From [Clostridium] aminophilum (GTDB taxonomy: Bacteria; Bacillota; Clostridia; Lachnospirales; Lachnospiraceae), in NCBI RefSeq assembly GCF_900101295.1, contig NZ_FOIL01000001.1, positions 94,728-158,727 of the forward strand: a stretch of 64,000 bases of DNA. The letters are read 5' to 3'. The position numbers were made by a program, and so were the translations under genes. Positions 51,957 to 59,887 of the stretch are shown here, one piece after another (positions within the stretch are counted from its first letter, which is position 1; the number at the start of each line of letters is the position of its first letter). Under the pieces are notes generated by a model. That model was not told the origin of the DNA, searched no databases, and saw only the letters and a program-made list of their open reading frames with translations.

Positions 51957-53060
51957 ATGACAATTTGGAATCCATGGCACGGGTGTAAGAAGATCAGCCC
52001 GGGATGTGCCAACTGTTATGTATACAGACGGGACGAAAGCATCGGAAAAGATGCCGGCATCGTGACGAAAACCGGAGACTATAATCTGCCGGTCAAAAAG
52101 AACCGTCAGGGCGGTTACAAACTGACCGCCGGTGACGGAATTGTCTATACCTGCATGACCTCGGATTTCTTTTTGGATGAAGCAGATGACTGGCGGATGG
52201 AGTGCTGGGATATGATCAGGGAGCGGAAGGATCTGAGTTTCTATATCATCACCAAGCGGATAGACCGTTTTGCGCAATGCATTCCCCCCGACTGGGGTGA
52301 CGGCTGGGAGCATGTGACGATTTGCAGTACCTGTGAAAACCAGGATAGAACCGATTACCGGCTTCCCATTCTACTCCGGCTTCCCTTGAAACATCGGGAA
52401 GTGATCTCCGAGCCGATGCTTGGCGAGATCAGGATGGAACAATATCTCGCGACCGGACAGATTGAACATGTCACCTGCGGCGGAGAATCGGGGCCGAATG
52501 CAAGACCCTGTGATTTTCACTGGATTCAGGAAGTGCGAAGGGAGTGCATCCGCTGCGGAGTTCCGTTTACATTTAAACAGACCGGAGCGTTATTCCTGAA
52601 AGATGGGAAAACCTACCATATCGAACGCCGGGATCAGATGGAACAGGCGAGGAAATCCGGTTACAGCTATTATCCGGGTGCGGGTTTGGCGGAAAAGATC
52701 TCGTATCGTCTTCCGGAGAAATCGGATCTTTGGGAGCACCTTGGACGGTCCGCATTTCGAAGCCGGTTCCGGCTGACGGCAAAAGACCGGGAATATATCA
52801 GAGATAAAGGCTGGGATACGATCCGGCGACATGCGGAGGACTTTGTGGCAAAGCGGCTTGCGCCGGAAGCACCGGATCATGACGGCAAACAGACGCCGAT
52901 GAAAGGTCATCCGGTGTTTCTGGCCCAGCATGCGACCGGATGCTGCTGCCGGACATGTCTTGAGAAATGGCACCATATTCCGGCCGGAAAAACTCTTAAC
53001 TCTGCGGAACAGGAATATGTGGTCAATGTCCTCATGGAGTGGATCAGAAGACAGATTTGA
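51957..53060 (+). CDS. DUF5131 (phage Gp37/Gp68-like) protein fused to DUF4186 domain
   Basis: A 367-aa protein. Residues 1-~250 are a DUF5131/Gp37-Gp68 domain: WNPWHGCKKISPGCANCYVYRRD with C-x6-C-x2-C (Cys10, 17, 20), a radical-SAM-like cluster pattern, then YTCMTSDFFLDEADDWR, FYIITKRIDRF, and HVTCGGESGPNARPCDFHW. Residues ~273-367 match DUF4186: KGHPVFLAQHATGCCCRTCLEKWHHIP with four cysteines, then SAEQEYVVNVLMEWI. The two domains are usually separate proteins. DUF5131 is frequent in prophages and mobile DNA and has no known activity. ATG 51957 follows a GGGAGAAGAAT stretch. Confidence 0.85.
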   Translation: MTIWNPWHGCKKISPGCANCYVYRRDESIGKDAGIVTKTGDYNLPVKKNRQGGYKLTAGDGIVYTCMTSDFFLDEADDWRMECWDMIRERKDLSFYIITKRIDRFAQCIPPDWGDGWEHVTICSTCENQDRTDYRLPILLRLPLKHREVISEPMLGEIRMEQYLATGQIEHVTCGGESGPNARPCDFHWIQEVRRECIRCGVPFTFKQTGALFLKDGKTYHIERRDQMEQARKSGYSYYPGAGLAEKISYRLPEKSDLWEHLGRSAFRSRFRLTAKDREYIRDKGWDTIRRHAEDFVAKRLAPEAPDHDGKQTPMKGHPVFLAQHATGCCCRTCLEKWHHIPAGKTLNSAEQEYVVNVLMEWIRRQI

Positions 53061-53120
53061 CAGGTGAATGTGCTTTAATTATATAAAGACAATCTTTAAT
53101 TCAGAAGGAAGGTGAAGAAG

Positions 53121-53393
53121 ATGATGTATCCTTTTATGACGTTGAATGATGATACTGAAATCACGCATTCCGAAATGAAGGCGGATGGAAGTGTAAAGGT
53201 CTATATAGAAACACCGGACTTAAAAGACGGATTTCACAGTGCGGTCTGCTGGCTGCCACAGTACAGATGGGAAAATATTCATGGTTATAATCAGGCGGAA
53301 ATGGCGTTCTTCAAGAAGCTAATCAGAGATAATGCGCATGTGATCATAGAATTCTCACAGGACGGAGGCGTATTAAATGCCGCAAATTCTTAG
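53121..53393 (+). CDS. Small protein paired with DUF4160 gene (antitoxin-like partner)
   Basis: A 90-aa acidic protein (MMYPFMTLNDDTEITHSEM...). This kind of small protein commonly precedes DUF4160 genes in Lachnospiraceae, in an arrangement resembling a toxin-antitoxin pair; the role is not shown. ATG 53121 was chosen over GTG 53112 because AAGGAAGG then has 8-nt spacing. It overlaps the next gene by 17 nt. Base composition is AT-rich relative to the core of the window. Confidence 0.65.
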   Translation: MMYPFMTLNDDTEITHSEMKADGSVKVYIETPDLKDGFHSAVCWLPQYRWENIHGYNQAEMAFFKKLIRDNAHVIIEFSQDGGVLNAANS

Positions 53394-53934
53394 GATTGGG
53401 CCCTATATTGTGTATTTCTGGTCGAATGAGAATAATCCGCTGGAGCCTGTGCATGTACATATCGCAGAAGGAAAAGCCACAGCAAATGCGACGAAATTGT
53501 GGATAACCAGTACTGGGAAAGTAATTCTTTGCAATAACAACTCAAAAATATCGGAAAAGATTCTGCGGAAAGGGTCAATCGCCGCTCATAAAGGAGAAAA
53601 GGTGCTGATTCCGATCAATATGAGGGATGGAAGTATTCTGGCAGTTGGAAAAGGCAACCCAGAGTGGAATTATTCCGCTCCGCATGGTGCAGGACGAGTG
53701 ATGTCCAGAAAGCAGGCGATCCGTTCTCTTTCAATGGAGGACTATCGCAAGGCTATGGAAGGAATATATACAACGTCGGTAAATGAAGGAACTTTAGACG
53801 AAGCGCCGATGGCATACAAATCCATGGGGGAAATACTGGATGCTGTCAAAGAGTCGGTAGAGATTATCGATATTCTGAAGCCAAAATATAATTTCAAGGC
53901 TTCCGAAGACGAGAATCCTTTCTGGAAACATTAA
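53377..53934 (+). CDS. Chimera of DUF4160 N-terminus and RtcB RNA-ligase C-terminus
   Basis: A 185-aa protein made of two unrelated parts joined in frame. Residues 1-~60 (LRIGPYIVYFWSNENNPLEPVHVHIAEGKAT in pieces) are a DUF4160 domain, losing only its C-terminal helix. Residues ~67-185 are the last quarter of RtcB, the GTP-dependent 3'-phosphate RNA ligase: HKGEKVLIPINMRDGSILAV, WNYSAPHGAGRVMSR (with the guanylate-accepting His region), TTSVNEGTLDEAPMAYKSM and VEIIDILKPKYNFKASE. The metal-binding N-terminal three quarters of RtcB are missing, so ligase activity cannot be expected. It looks like a deletion that fused two genes. GGAGGCGTATTAA precedes the ATG. Confidence 0.8.
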   Translation: MPQILRIGPYIVYFWSNENNPLEPVHVHIAEGKATANATKLWITSTGKVILCNNNSKISEKILRKGSIAAHKGEKVLIPINMRDGSILAVGKGNPEWNYSAPHGAGRVMSRKQAIRSLSMEDYRKAMEGIYTTSVNEGTLDEAPMAYKSMGEILDAVKESVEIIDILKPKYNFKASEDENPFWKH

Positions 53935-54129
53935 TGCTTATAAATACAAGTATTATATTTGTTATTGTTTTTGAATTATAATATGAACAAGGATCATATA
54001 ATCTGAGATAGAAAAGAGTTATACTCAATATTGTTTGCGATATGGGGTGAATTGTTCGAAGAGTATAATAAAGAGTTTGGATAATCAAAAGAATTTGCAG
54101 ATGAAGTTCATACTAAGGAAGTTGAGAAT

Positions 54130-55209
54130 ATGAAAAAAGATTATGTTTCAATTATGCGAGCAGGAATTATAATGAGCGGTTTGTTGATCGCTGCTTTTTT
54201 CATAAAGGGGGTATTAGATGTCGAATTAGGGTATTCTGATGAAAAAGCGGCAATTGATACTGAATCATCTTCCAATGTGTTTAATTCAAATGGTTTGATA
54301 GAAGCGAGTGTTGACTCACCACAAAATGAAGATATATCTATTCCATTTTGTGATGAAAGATTTTATTTGAGTAATTTAAATGAAAAACTCAAAGAGGATG
54401 CACAGGCTGTATATATAGGTTTTTCTAATTGCGATACAACAATACAATTACCGAATGAAGCAAGTTGGGAAGACGCTAATCTTTTGCTTGAAGTTATGAA
54501 ATATGATTGCCCAGAATTATTTCATGTATCATTTGATCAGTGTAAGGCACTTTCAAAAGGAGAGAATAGGGTAGTAGCTTTGAACGTGGAATATTCCATG
54601 ACTAAGGATGAATATGAAAATGCTTTAAATCAGTGTAATGAAAAGATTGATCGGATGGTAAGTTTGACAAAAAAATATAACGAAGACGGAAAAGAGGAAT
54701 ACGTTTATGAGCAGTTGACTGATACGGTTAATTATAATACAGAAATGAAACAAAGTGGAACTGCCTATGGAGCATTGATCAATAAGGAAGCAAAATGCGA
54801 TGGCATCAGTTTGGCAGCCAAATGGATATTTGAAAAAATGAATATGCCAACAATTGTGATATGCGGGAGTGAGACGGGAAAACCATATGGCCATGCATGG
54901 AATTGTGTAAAAATAAATGGTGATTATTATGATTTGGATCTAACAAATGATTTGAGAAACAATGATAGGTCTGAAAAACTATACAGTGCATATAATGTTA
55001 AGCGATCGTGGCTTAGCGATAATTATCCTATTTTGCCGAGCATTGTTCAGAATTTTGATCTTCCGGAAGCTTCTTCTATGAAGAAGAACTATTATGTTCG
55101 CCATGGAGCATTCATCAAATCAGGGGAGTATTTACGAACATTAGATTTGATTATAGTAAGTATTCATGTCAAAAATGATGTGATAAGCGGGAGATTAGTC
55201 TGTTTTTGA
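54130..55209 (+). CDS. Exported transglutaminase-like protein
   Basis: A 359-aa protein with an N-terminal membrane anchor or signal (residues ~9-27, IMRAGIIMSGLLIAAFFIKGV). After a polar linker and an alpha/beta region, the C-terminal part has a transglutaminase-like (papain-fold) triad: Cys in KCDGIS (about residue 222), His in YGHAWNCVKI (about 253) and Asp in YDLDLTND (about 270). Such proteins are cell-surface proteases or crosslinkers; substrate unknown. Its sequence is strikingly AT-rich compared with nearly all other genes here, which suggests recent acquisition. The ribosome binding site (GGAAGTTGAGAAT) is modest. No partner gene is evident. Confidence 0.8.
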   Translation: MKKDYVSIMRAGIIMSGLLIAAFFIKGVLDVELGYSDEKAAIDTESSSNVFNSNGLIEASVDSPQNEDISIPFCDERFYLSNLNEKLKEDAQAVYIGFSNCDTTIQLPNEASWEDANLLLEVMKYDCPELFHVSFDQCKALSKGENRVVALNVEYSMTKDEYENALNQCNEKIDRMVSLTKKYNEDGKEEYVYEQLTDTVNYNTEMKQSGTAYGALINKEAKCDGISLAAKWIFEKMNMPTIVICGSETGKPYGHAWNCVKINGDYYDLDLTNDLRNNDRSEKLYSAYNVKRSWLSDNYPILPSIVQNFDLPEASSMKKNYYVRHGAFIKSGEYLRTLDLIIVSIHVKNDVISGRLVCF

Positions 55210-55306
55210 GAAAACAGCAATTCGGTATCCCCGGATACGGATTTTTCCAAAACAAATCATTAGGATGAAAGTATTCATGTTTGGAAAAAAGGGAGGTATC
55301 GAACCC

Positions 55307-55495
55307 ATGATTCAGAAGTATTGTCCGGAGGCCTGTCCGTGTAAAAACACAGGATGTGACCTGTACCGAAACTGTGAGGAGTGCGTAAAACGGCATCACG
55401 CATCCGAAAAATACCCGCTGACTGCCTGTGAGATTTGCGAAAAAGAAGGCTGGGATCAGGCAGATCCGGTAGCGTATTTTAGGGGGCGGTTATGA
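55307..55495 (+). CDS. Small cysteine-rich protein
   Basis: A 62-aa protein with eight cysteines in CxxxCxC, GCDLYRNCEEC and CEICEK patterns, probably binding one or two zinc ions. ATG 55307 follows GGGAGGTATCGAACCC; an upstream ATG at 55265 is less supported. Its stop overlaps the start of the DUF488 gene (ATGA), so the pair is translated together. Family not recognised by name. Confidence 0.7.
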   Translation: MIQKYCPEACPCKNTGCDLYRNCEECVKRHHASEKYPLTACEICEKEGWDQADPVAYFRGRL

Positions 55496-55938
55496 ATTCG
55501 CAGGCTGTCATGTCCGCTGGGGAAGGTTCGGGGGCGAAGACGGTTATGAGTCGTCCGTCAGTCATGAACCATGAGATCAGAATCATGCGGGTTTACGAGG
55601 TGACGCCGGAGATGGAAGGATACCGGATTCTGGTGGACCGCCTGTGGCCGAGGGGATTAAAGAAAGAACGGATCACGCCCTTTGACTGGGCTCAGACTGC
55701 GGCGCCGTCCAAGGCGCTTCGGAAATGGTTCAGTCATGATCCGCAGCGGTTCGCAGCGTTTGCGGAACGCTACCGGGAAGAACTGAATTTCAACCGGAAC
55801 ATGCCGGAACTGGCTGAAAAAATCAAAGAGATTCTTGCAGATCAGGATGTGTTTCTTCTGTATTCTGCCAAAAACCGGGAGGAGAATCAGGCGGTAATCC
55901 TGAAAGAATGGCTGGAGCGGATGGTGCGGACAAAATAA
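55492..55938 (+). CDS. DUF488 family protein
   Basis: A 148-aa protein. From residue ~24 it matches DUF488/YeaO: MRVYEVTPEMEGYRILVDRLWPRGLKKERI (in pieces), WAQTAAPSKALRKWFSHDP, FAERYREEL and LLYSAKNREENQAVILKEWL. Members are often under MarR control or near stress genes; activity is unknown. The ATG at 55492 overlaps the preceding stop. The first ~23 residues are outside the conserved domain, so translation might instead start at the internal ATG at 55564. Confidence 0.85.
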   Translation: MNSQAVMSAGEGSGAKTVMSRPSVMNHEIRIMRVYEVTPEMEGYRILVDRLWPRGLKKERITPFDWAQTAAPSKALRKWFSHDPQRFAAFAERYREELNFNRNMPELAEKIKEILADQDVFLLYSAKNREENQAVILKEWLERMVRTK

Positions 55939-55972
55939 CGCAGAAAAATCAAAAAAATATCTGAAATATGCG

Positions 55973-56016
55973 TATCTGCTGTATTGTTTGCATGGTAAAA
56001 TACAATATAGCAGATA
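55973..56016. promoter_or_regulatory. 15-bp inverted repeat between DUF488 and GGDEF-EAL genes
   Basis: Arms TATCTGCTGTATTGT (55973-55987) and ACAATATAGCAGATA (56002-56016) match except for one G-T pair, around a 14-nt centre that includes a TTTGCA...TAAAAT promoter-like stretch. It could be a terminator of the upstream pair or an operator for the downstream sensor gene. Confidence 0.5.
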
Positions 56017-56101
56017 TTTTGCGCGATAGGGCTTGCGATTGCGCAAAAGTTCCACAGAATCAATTCTATGAGTGCGCTTTTCAGCAGCGGGGGAGGTTCT
56101 T

Positions 56102-59100
56102 TTGGGTAAGTTCAGATACAGTGAGGAAGAATTTGCTTTTCTGGAGAAAAGCGATGTTCCCTATGCGATATACCAGTTTATCAATAAAAGAGTAATCACG
56201 GTCGTTCTGTCGCAGGGATTCATCGATCTGTTCGGTTATTCCGACATGGACCGAAGGGATGTCTATGATCTGATGGATAACAATATGTATCGCGATACGC
56301 ATCCGGATGACATGGCAGCGCTCGGCAATGCGGCTTACCGTTTCGCCACAGAGGGGGAAAATTACGATGTCATCTACCGAAGCATGCGTGATGGACAGTA
56401 CCGGATCATCCATGCCTATGGAAGACATATTTTCAAGGAAAATGGAGTCCGGCTTGCCTTTGTCTGGTATACCGATCAGGGAGAGTATGTGGACAATGCG
56501 GTGAGAATCCGGAACAAAGAGGACAGGGTTCAGGATATTCTGGCGGATCAGCTGAAGGAGAGAAGCTGTACCAATCGGATGGAACATGATTATCTCACCG
56601 GTCTTCCGACGATGACGTATTTCTTTGATCTGGCGGAAGCGGGATGCCGTGAGATCCGGGAGAAAGGAAAGGTTCCCGCAATTCTCTACATGGATTTTGT
56701 CGGGATGAAGGCCTTCAACCAGAAATTCGGAATGGAAGGCGGAGACCGTTTTCTGAAGATTTTTTCCGATCGGATCATTGAGCTGTTCAGCCATGAAAAC
56801 TGCAGCCGTTTCAGTGCGGATCATTTTTGTGTATTTACGGACGCGGAAAATGCGAAGGAGAAGGCAGAGATCCTGATTGCGGAGAACGAGGAAAAGGAGA
56901 AAGGCAGATATATGCCGCTCCGGATCGGTATCTTTACCTACGAAGATGAGTCGATCAGCATCAGCGGAGCCTGCGACCGTGCGAAGATTGCCTGTGATTC
57001 CAGACGGCACAATTACAAATCAATGATCTATCCGTTCGACAGAGGCATGCTGACGGAGATTGAAAAGAAGCAGTATATTATCGAGAATCTCGACCGGGTC
57101 ATCCGGGAACACCAGATCGAAGTCTATTATCAGCCGATCATCCGCACTGCAAACGGAAAGGTCTGCTGTGAGGAGACACTTTCCCGATGGAACGATCCGG
57201 AAAAAGGCTGTCTGAGTCCGGAGATTTTTATTCCGACTCTGGAGGAGACCAACAGCAGCTACAAGCTTGACCTGTATGTACTGGAAAATGTTCTTCAAAA
57301 ATTAAAAGTTCAGGCAGACAACGGGCTTTTCATCGTACCGCAGTCCATTAACCTGTCCCGGTCGGATTTCTATTCCTGTGATATTGTGGAAGAGATCCGA
57401 AGACGAGTGGATGAAGCCGGAATTGAGAGAAATAAGATCGTGATCGAGATCACGGAAAGCGCGCTTGTCGATGACGTTGAGTACATGACACGGGAGATCA
57501 AGAGGTTTAAGAATCTTGGTTTTACGGTCTGGATGGACGATTACGGAAGCGGATATTCTTCACCGGCGCTTCTTCAGGAGATACCGTTTGATCTGATCAA
57601 GATCGATATGCTGTTTGTGCGGCAGCTGGAAGAAGAGGAGCGGTCGAGGATTATTGTTACGGAGATTGCCCGGATGGCGATGGCACTTGGAATGGATACC
57701 ATCGCGGAGGGTGTTGAGACCAAGGCACAGGCTGACTTCCTGAAGGATATCGGTTGTACGATGCTGCAGGGATACTATTTCTGCAGGCCGGTTTCTCTGG
57801 AACAGCTTTTGGAACGCTATCGTACGAATCAGCAGATCGGCTTTGAAAACCCGGCGGAGGCCGGGTACTATGCCCAGCTTGGAAGGATTAACCTGTACAA
57901 TCTTTCGATGGAGGATTCGGAAGATGAGTCTCTGAAGAATTATTTTGACACTTGGCCGATGATCATCGTGGAGTGCAAGGATGATCATTTGTCTGTGGTG
58001 CGGTGCAACGAGACATTTAAAGGATTTATCCGTAAAAACTTCCCGACATCTTACGGGAAAACCGATTTTGAAGTTCATGATTATCTCAACCGGGCCGGAA
58101 CGTATTCTCTGAATGCTGTCATCCGCTGCGCAAAAGACGGAGTACGTGCGATTATCGATGACCGCACGCCTGACGGAAAGACTATTCAGCTTTTGATCCG
58201 GAGAGCGGCCATCAACCCGGTTACCGGCGTAACGGCGGTGATTGTCGTTGTTCTCTCGGCGACGGAAGGCACGGAAGAAAAGAACGCTCTGACGTATAAC
58301 TATATTGCGAGAGCATTGTCGGAAGATTATATTTTCCTGTATTTCATCAATCTGGATACCGGGGAATTCACGGAGTACTCACCGAACGGAGCAAACCGTG
58401 ATGTTTCAATCGAGCGTCGGGGGAAAGACTTCTTCAAGGAGAGCTATGAAGTGGCAAAGAACATGATCTATAAAGAGGATCTGGAGACTTTCCTTCAGGA
58501 GTTCACCAGGGAGAAGATTGAGCATGGACTCCGGGAGAACGGTTCTTTCACGCTGACGTACCGGAACATGATGGATGGAAAACCGGTCTATGTCAACATG
58601 AAGATTGTCAAGACAAGAGGTTACGGGAACAATGTGATTCTCGGTATCAATAATGTTGACGCGCAGATGCGGCAGCAGCAGGCGCTGGAGCGGATTCGGG
58701 AGGAAAAAATGTCCTTCGCCAGAATTGCGGCGCTGTCCGGTGAGATTATGGCAATCTATTCCGTTGATCCGAAGACGGATTCCTATCTGCAGTTTGATTC
58801 CAGTGAGGAATATGATACCGTAGGAATTGTTACACAGGGAGAGGATTTTTACGGGCAGACCAGGATTAACGGGCAGAACGTGATTTTCCCGGACGATCAG
58901 GAGGTGTTCTTTGAGCGGTTTACCAAAGAAAACATCCTGCGTGACATCCGGGCAAACGGTATGTTTACGATCAGTTACCGTCTGATGATTCAGGGAAGGC
59001 CGCTGCATATGCTGCTCAAGGCGATCCTTCTCCATGAAAACGGGGAGGATAAGATCATTATCGGCGTCATCAATGTGGACGACGAGGTTCGCCGGAAGGA

Positions 59101-59599
59101 AGAATATGCGATGAAGCTCTCGGCGATGAAGGCCGAGGCGAACAAGGATGAACTGACCGGAGTAAAGCGCAAGATTGCGTACCAGAATCTGGAGGCGCAG
59201 CTGAACCGTCAGATCGAAGAGGAGAATGATCTGAAATTTGCGGTGGTGGTCTTTGATATCAATGAACTGAAGCGGATCAATGACACGCTGGGACACCAGG
59301 CAGGTGACCGCTATATCATGGACGGCTGCGAGATGATCTGCCGGACATTCAAGAGAAGTCCGGTCTTCCGGATGGGCGGCGACGAGTTTGCGGTGGTCGC
59401 GCAGGGAGAGGATTACGACAATATCGACATATTGATGGGCATGATCGCGAAGCTGAATCATGAGCATCATTTGGAGAACCAGGTGGTGGTGGCAGCCGGA
59501 ATGGCAAGACATCAGCCGGGGGAGAATGTCGCGGATGTATTCCGGAAAGCAGACCGGAGAATGTATGAGAACAAGCGAGCGCTGAAGAGTGAGATGTGA
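56102..59599 (+). CDS. PAS-GGDEF(degenerate)-EAL-PAS-GGDEF protein
   Basis: A 1165-aa soluble c-di-GMP protein. Residues ~20-135: PAS domain (FGYSDMDRRDVYDLM, THPDDMAALGNA). About 165-300: a degenerate GGDEF with SADHF near residue 238. About 320-580: EAL domain with CCEETLSRW in place of EALxR, VIEITES, DDYGSGYSS (about 478), FDLIKID and AEGVETKAQ. Two more PAS-like regions follow, and a second GGDEF (about 1010-1165) is canonical: FDINELKRINDTLGHQAGD and RMGGDEFAVV. It may thus both degrade and make c-di-GMP, although the T in EETLSR leaves phosphodiesterase activity uncertain. I chose the TTG at 56102 because GGGGGAGG lies 5 nt upstream. Its first two thirds parallel the protein at 25179. 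Confidence 0.87.
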   Translation: MGKFRYSEEEFAFLEKSDVPYAIYQFINKRVITVVLSQGFIDLFGYSDMDRRDVYDLMDNNMYRDTHPDDMAALGNAAYRFATEGENYDVIYRSMRDGQYRIIHAYGRHIFKENGVRLAFVWYTDQGEYVDNAVRIRNKEDRVQDILADQLKERSCTNRMEHDYLTGLPTMTYFFDLAEAGCREIREKGKVPAILYMDFVGMKAFNQKFGMEGGDRFLKIFSDRIIELFSHENCSRFSADHFCVFTDAENAKEKAEILIAENEEKEKGRYMPLRIGIFTYEDESISISGACDRAKIACDSRRHNYKSMIYPFDRGMLTEIEKKQYIIENLDRVIREHQIEVYYQPIIRTANGKVCCEETLSRWNDPEKGCLSPEIFIPTLEETNSSYKLDLYVLENVLQKLKVQADNGLFIVPQSINLSRSDFYSCDIVEEIRRRVDEAGIERNKIVIEITESALVDDVEYMTREIKRFKNLGFTVWMDDYGSGYSSPALLQEIPFDLIKIDMLFVRQLEEEERSRIIVTEIARMAMALGMDTIAEGVETKAQADFLKDIGCTMLQGYYFCRPVSLEQLLERYRTNQQIGFENPAEAGYYAQLGRINLYNLSMEDSEDESLKNYFDTWPMIIVECKDDHLSVVRCNETFKGFIRKNFPTSYGKTDFEVHDYLNRAGTYSLNAVIRCAKDGVRAIIDDRTPDGKTIQLLIRRAAINPVTGVTAVIVVVLSATEGTEEKNALTYNYIARALSEDYIFLYFINLDTGEFTEYSPNGANRDVSIERRGKDFFKESYEVAKNMIYKEDLETFLQEFTREKIEHGLRENGSFTLTYRNMMDGKPVYVNMKIVKTRGYGNNVILGINNVDAQMRQQQALERIREEKMSFARIAALSGEIMAIYSVDPKTDSYLQFDSSEEYDTVGIVTQGEDFYGQTRINGQNVIFPDDQEVFFERFTKENILRDIRANGMFTISYRLMIQGRPLHMLLKAILLHENGEDKIIIGVINVDDEVRRKEEYAMKLSAMKAEANKDELTGVKRKIAYQNLEAQLNRQIEEENDLKFAVVVFDINELKRINDTLGHQAGDRYIMDGCEMICRTFKRSPVFRMGGDEFAVVAQGEDYDNIDILMGMIAKLNHEHHLENQVVVAAGMARHQPGENVADVFRKADRRMYENKRALKSEM

Positions 59600-59620
59600 C
59601 CTCGGAATATGTAAACAGAA

Positions 59621-59692
59621 CGGAACGACAAAAGATGGGCCAACAGAAAGACGGAATGGCGGAACGACAGGCCAACAGAATGACAGAACGGC
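59621..59692 (+). repeat. Two-unit degenerate purine-rich repeat
   Basis: CGGAACGACA...GGCCAACAGAA...GACGGAATGG occurs twice (59621-59660 and 59660-59692), the second copy shortened. No gene spans it. Confidence 0.45.
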
Positions 59693-59718
59693 GGACGGAA
59701 AGAATGCCGGAATGAGAG

Positions 59719-59762
59719 AAGAAGCGGAGATTCCCGGCGGGGGATTTCCGCTTCTTTTTTTG
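59719..59762 (+). terminator. Rho-independent terminator
   Basis: AAGAAGCGGA (59719-59728) pairs with TCCGCTTCTT (59747-59756), followed by a T run to 59761. Confidence 0.8.
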
Positions 59763-59887
59763 GCGAATAAAGTATACTATTGATGGCTGAAATATAATAT
59801 AATTAAAATATAAATTCAGATAATTACTGGTTAAGATCGAAATAGACAGTAATGGACTGAAGATAAAAGATGGGGAGGTAACGCAGG

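Noticed and set aside
48090..55938. Prophage
   Set aside because: Only DUF5131 is phage-like; no integrase, capsid, terminase, portal or tail genes and no attachment-site repeats were seen. An accessory island is a better description.
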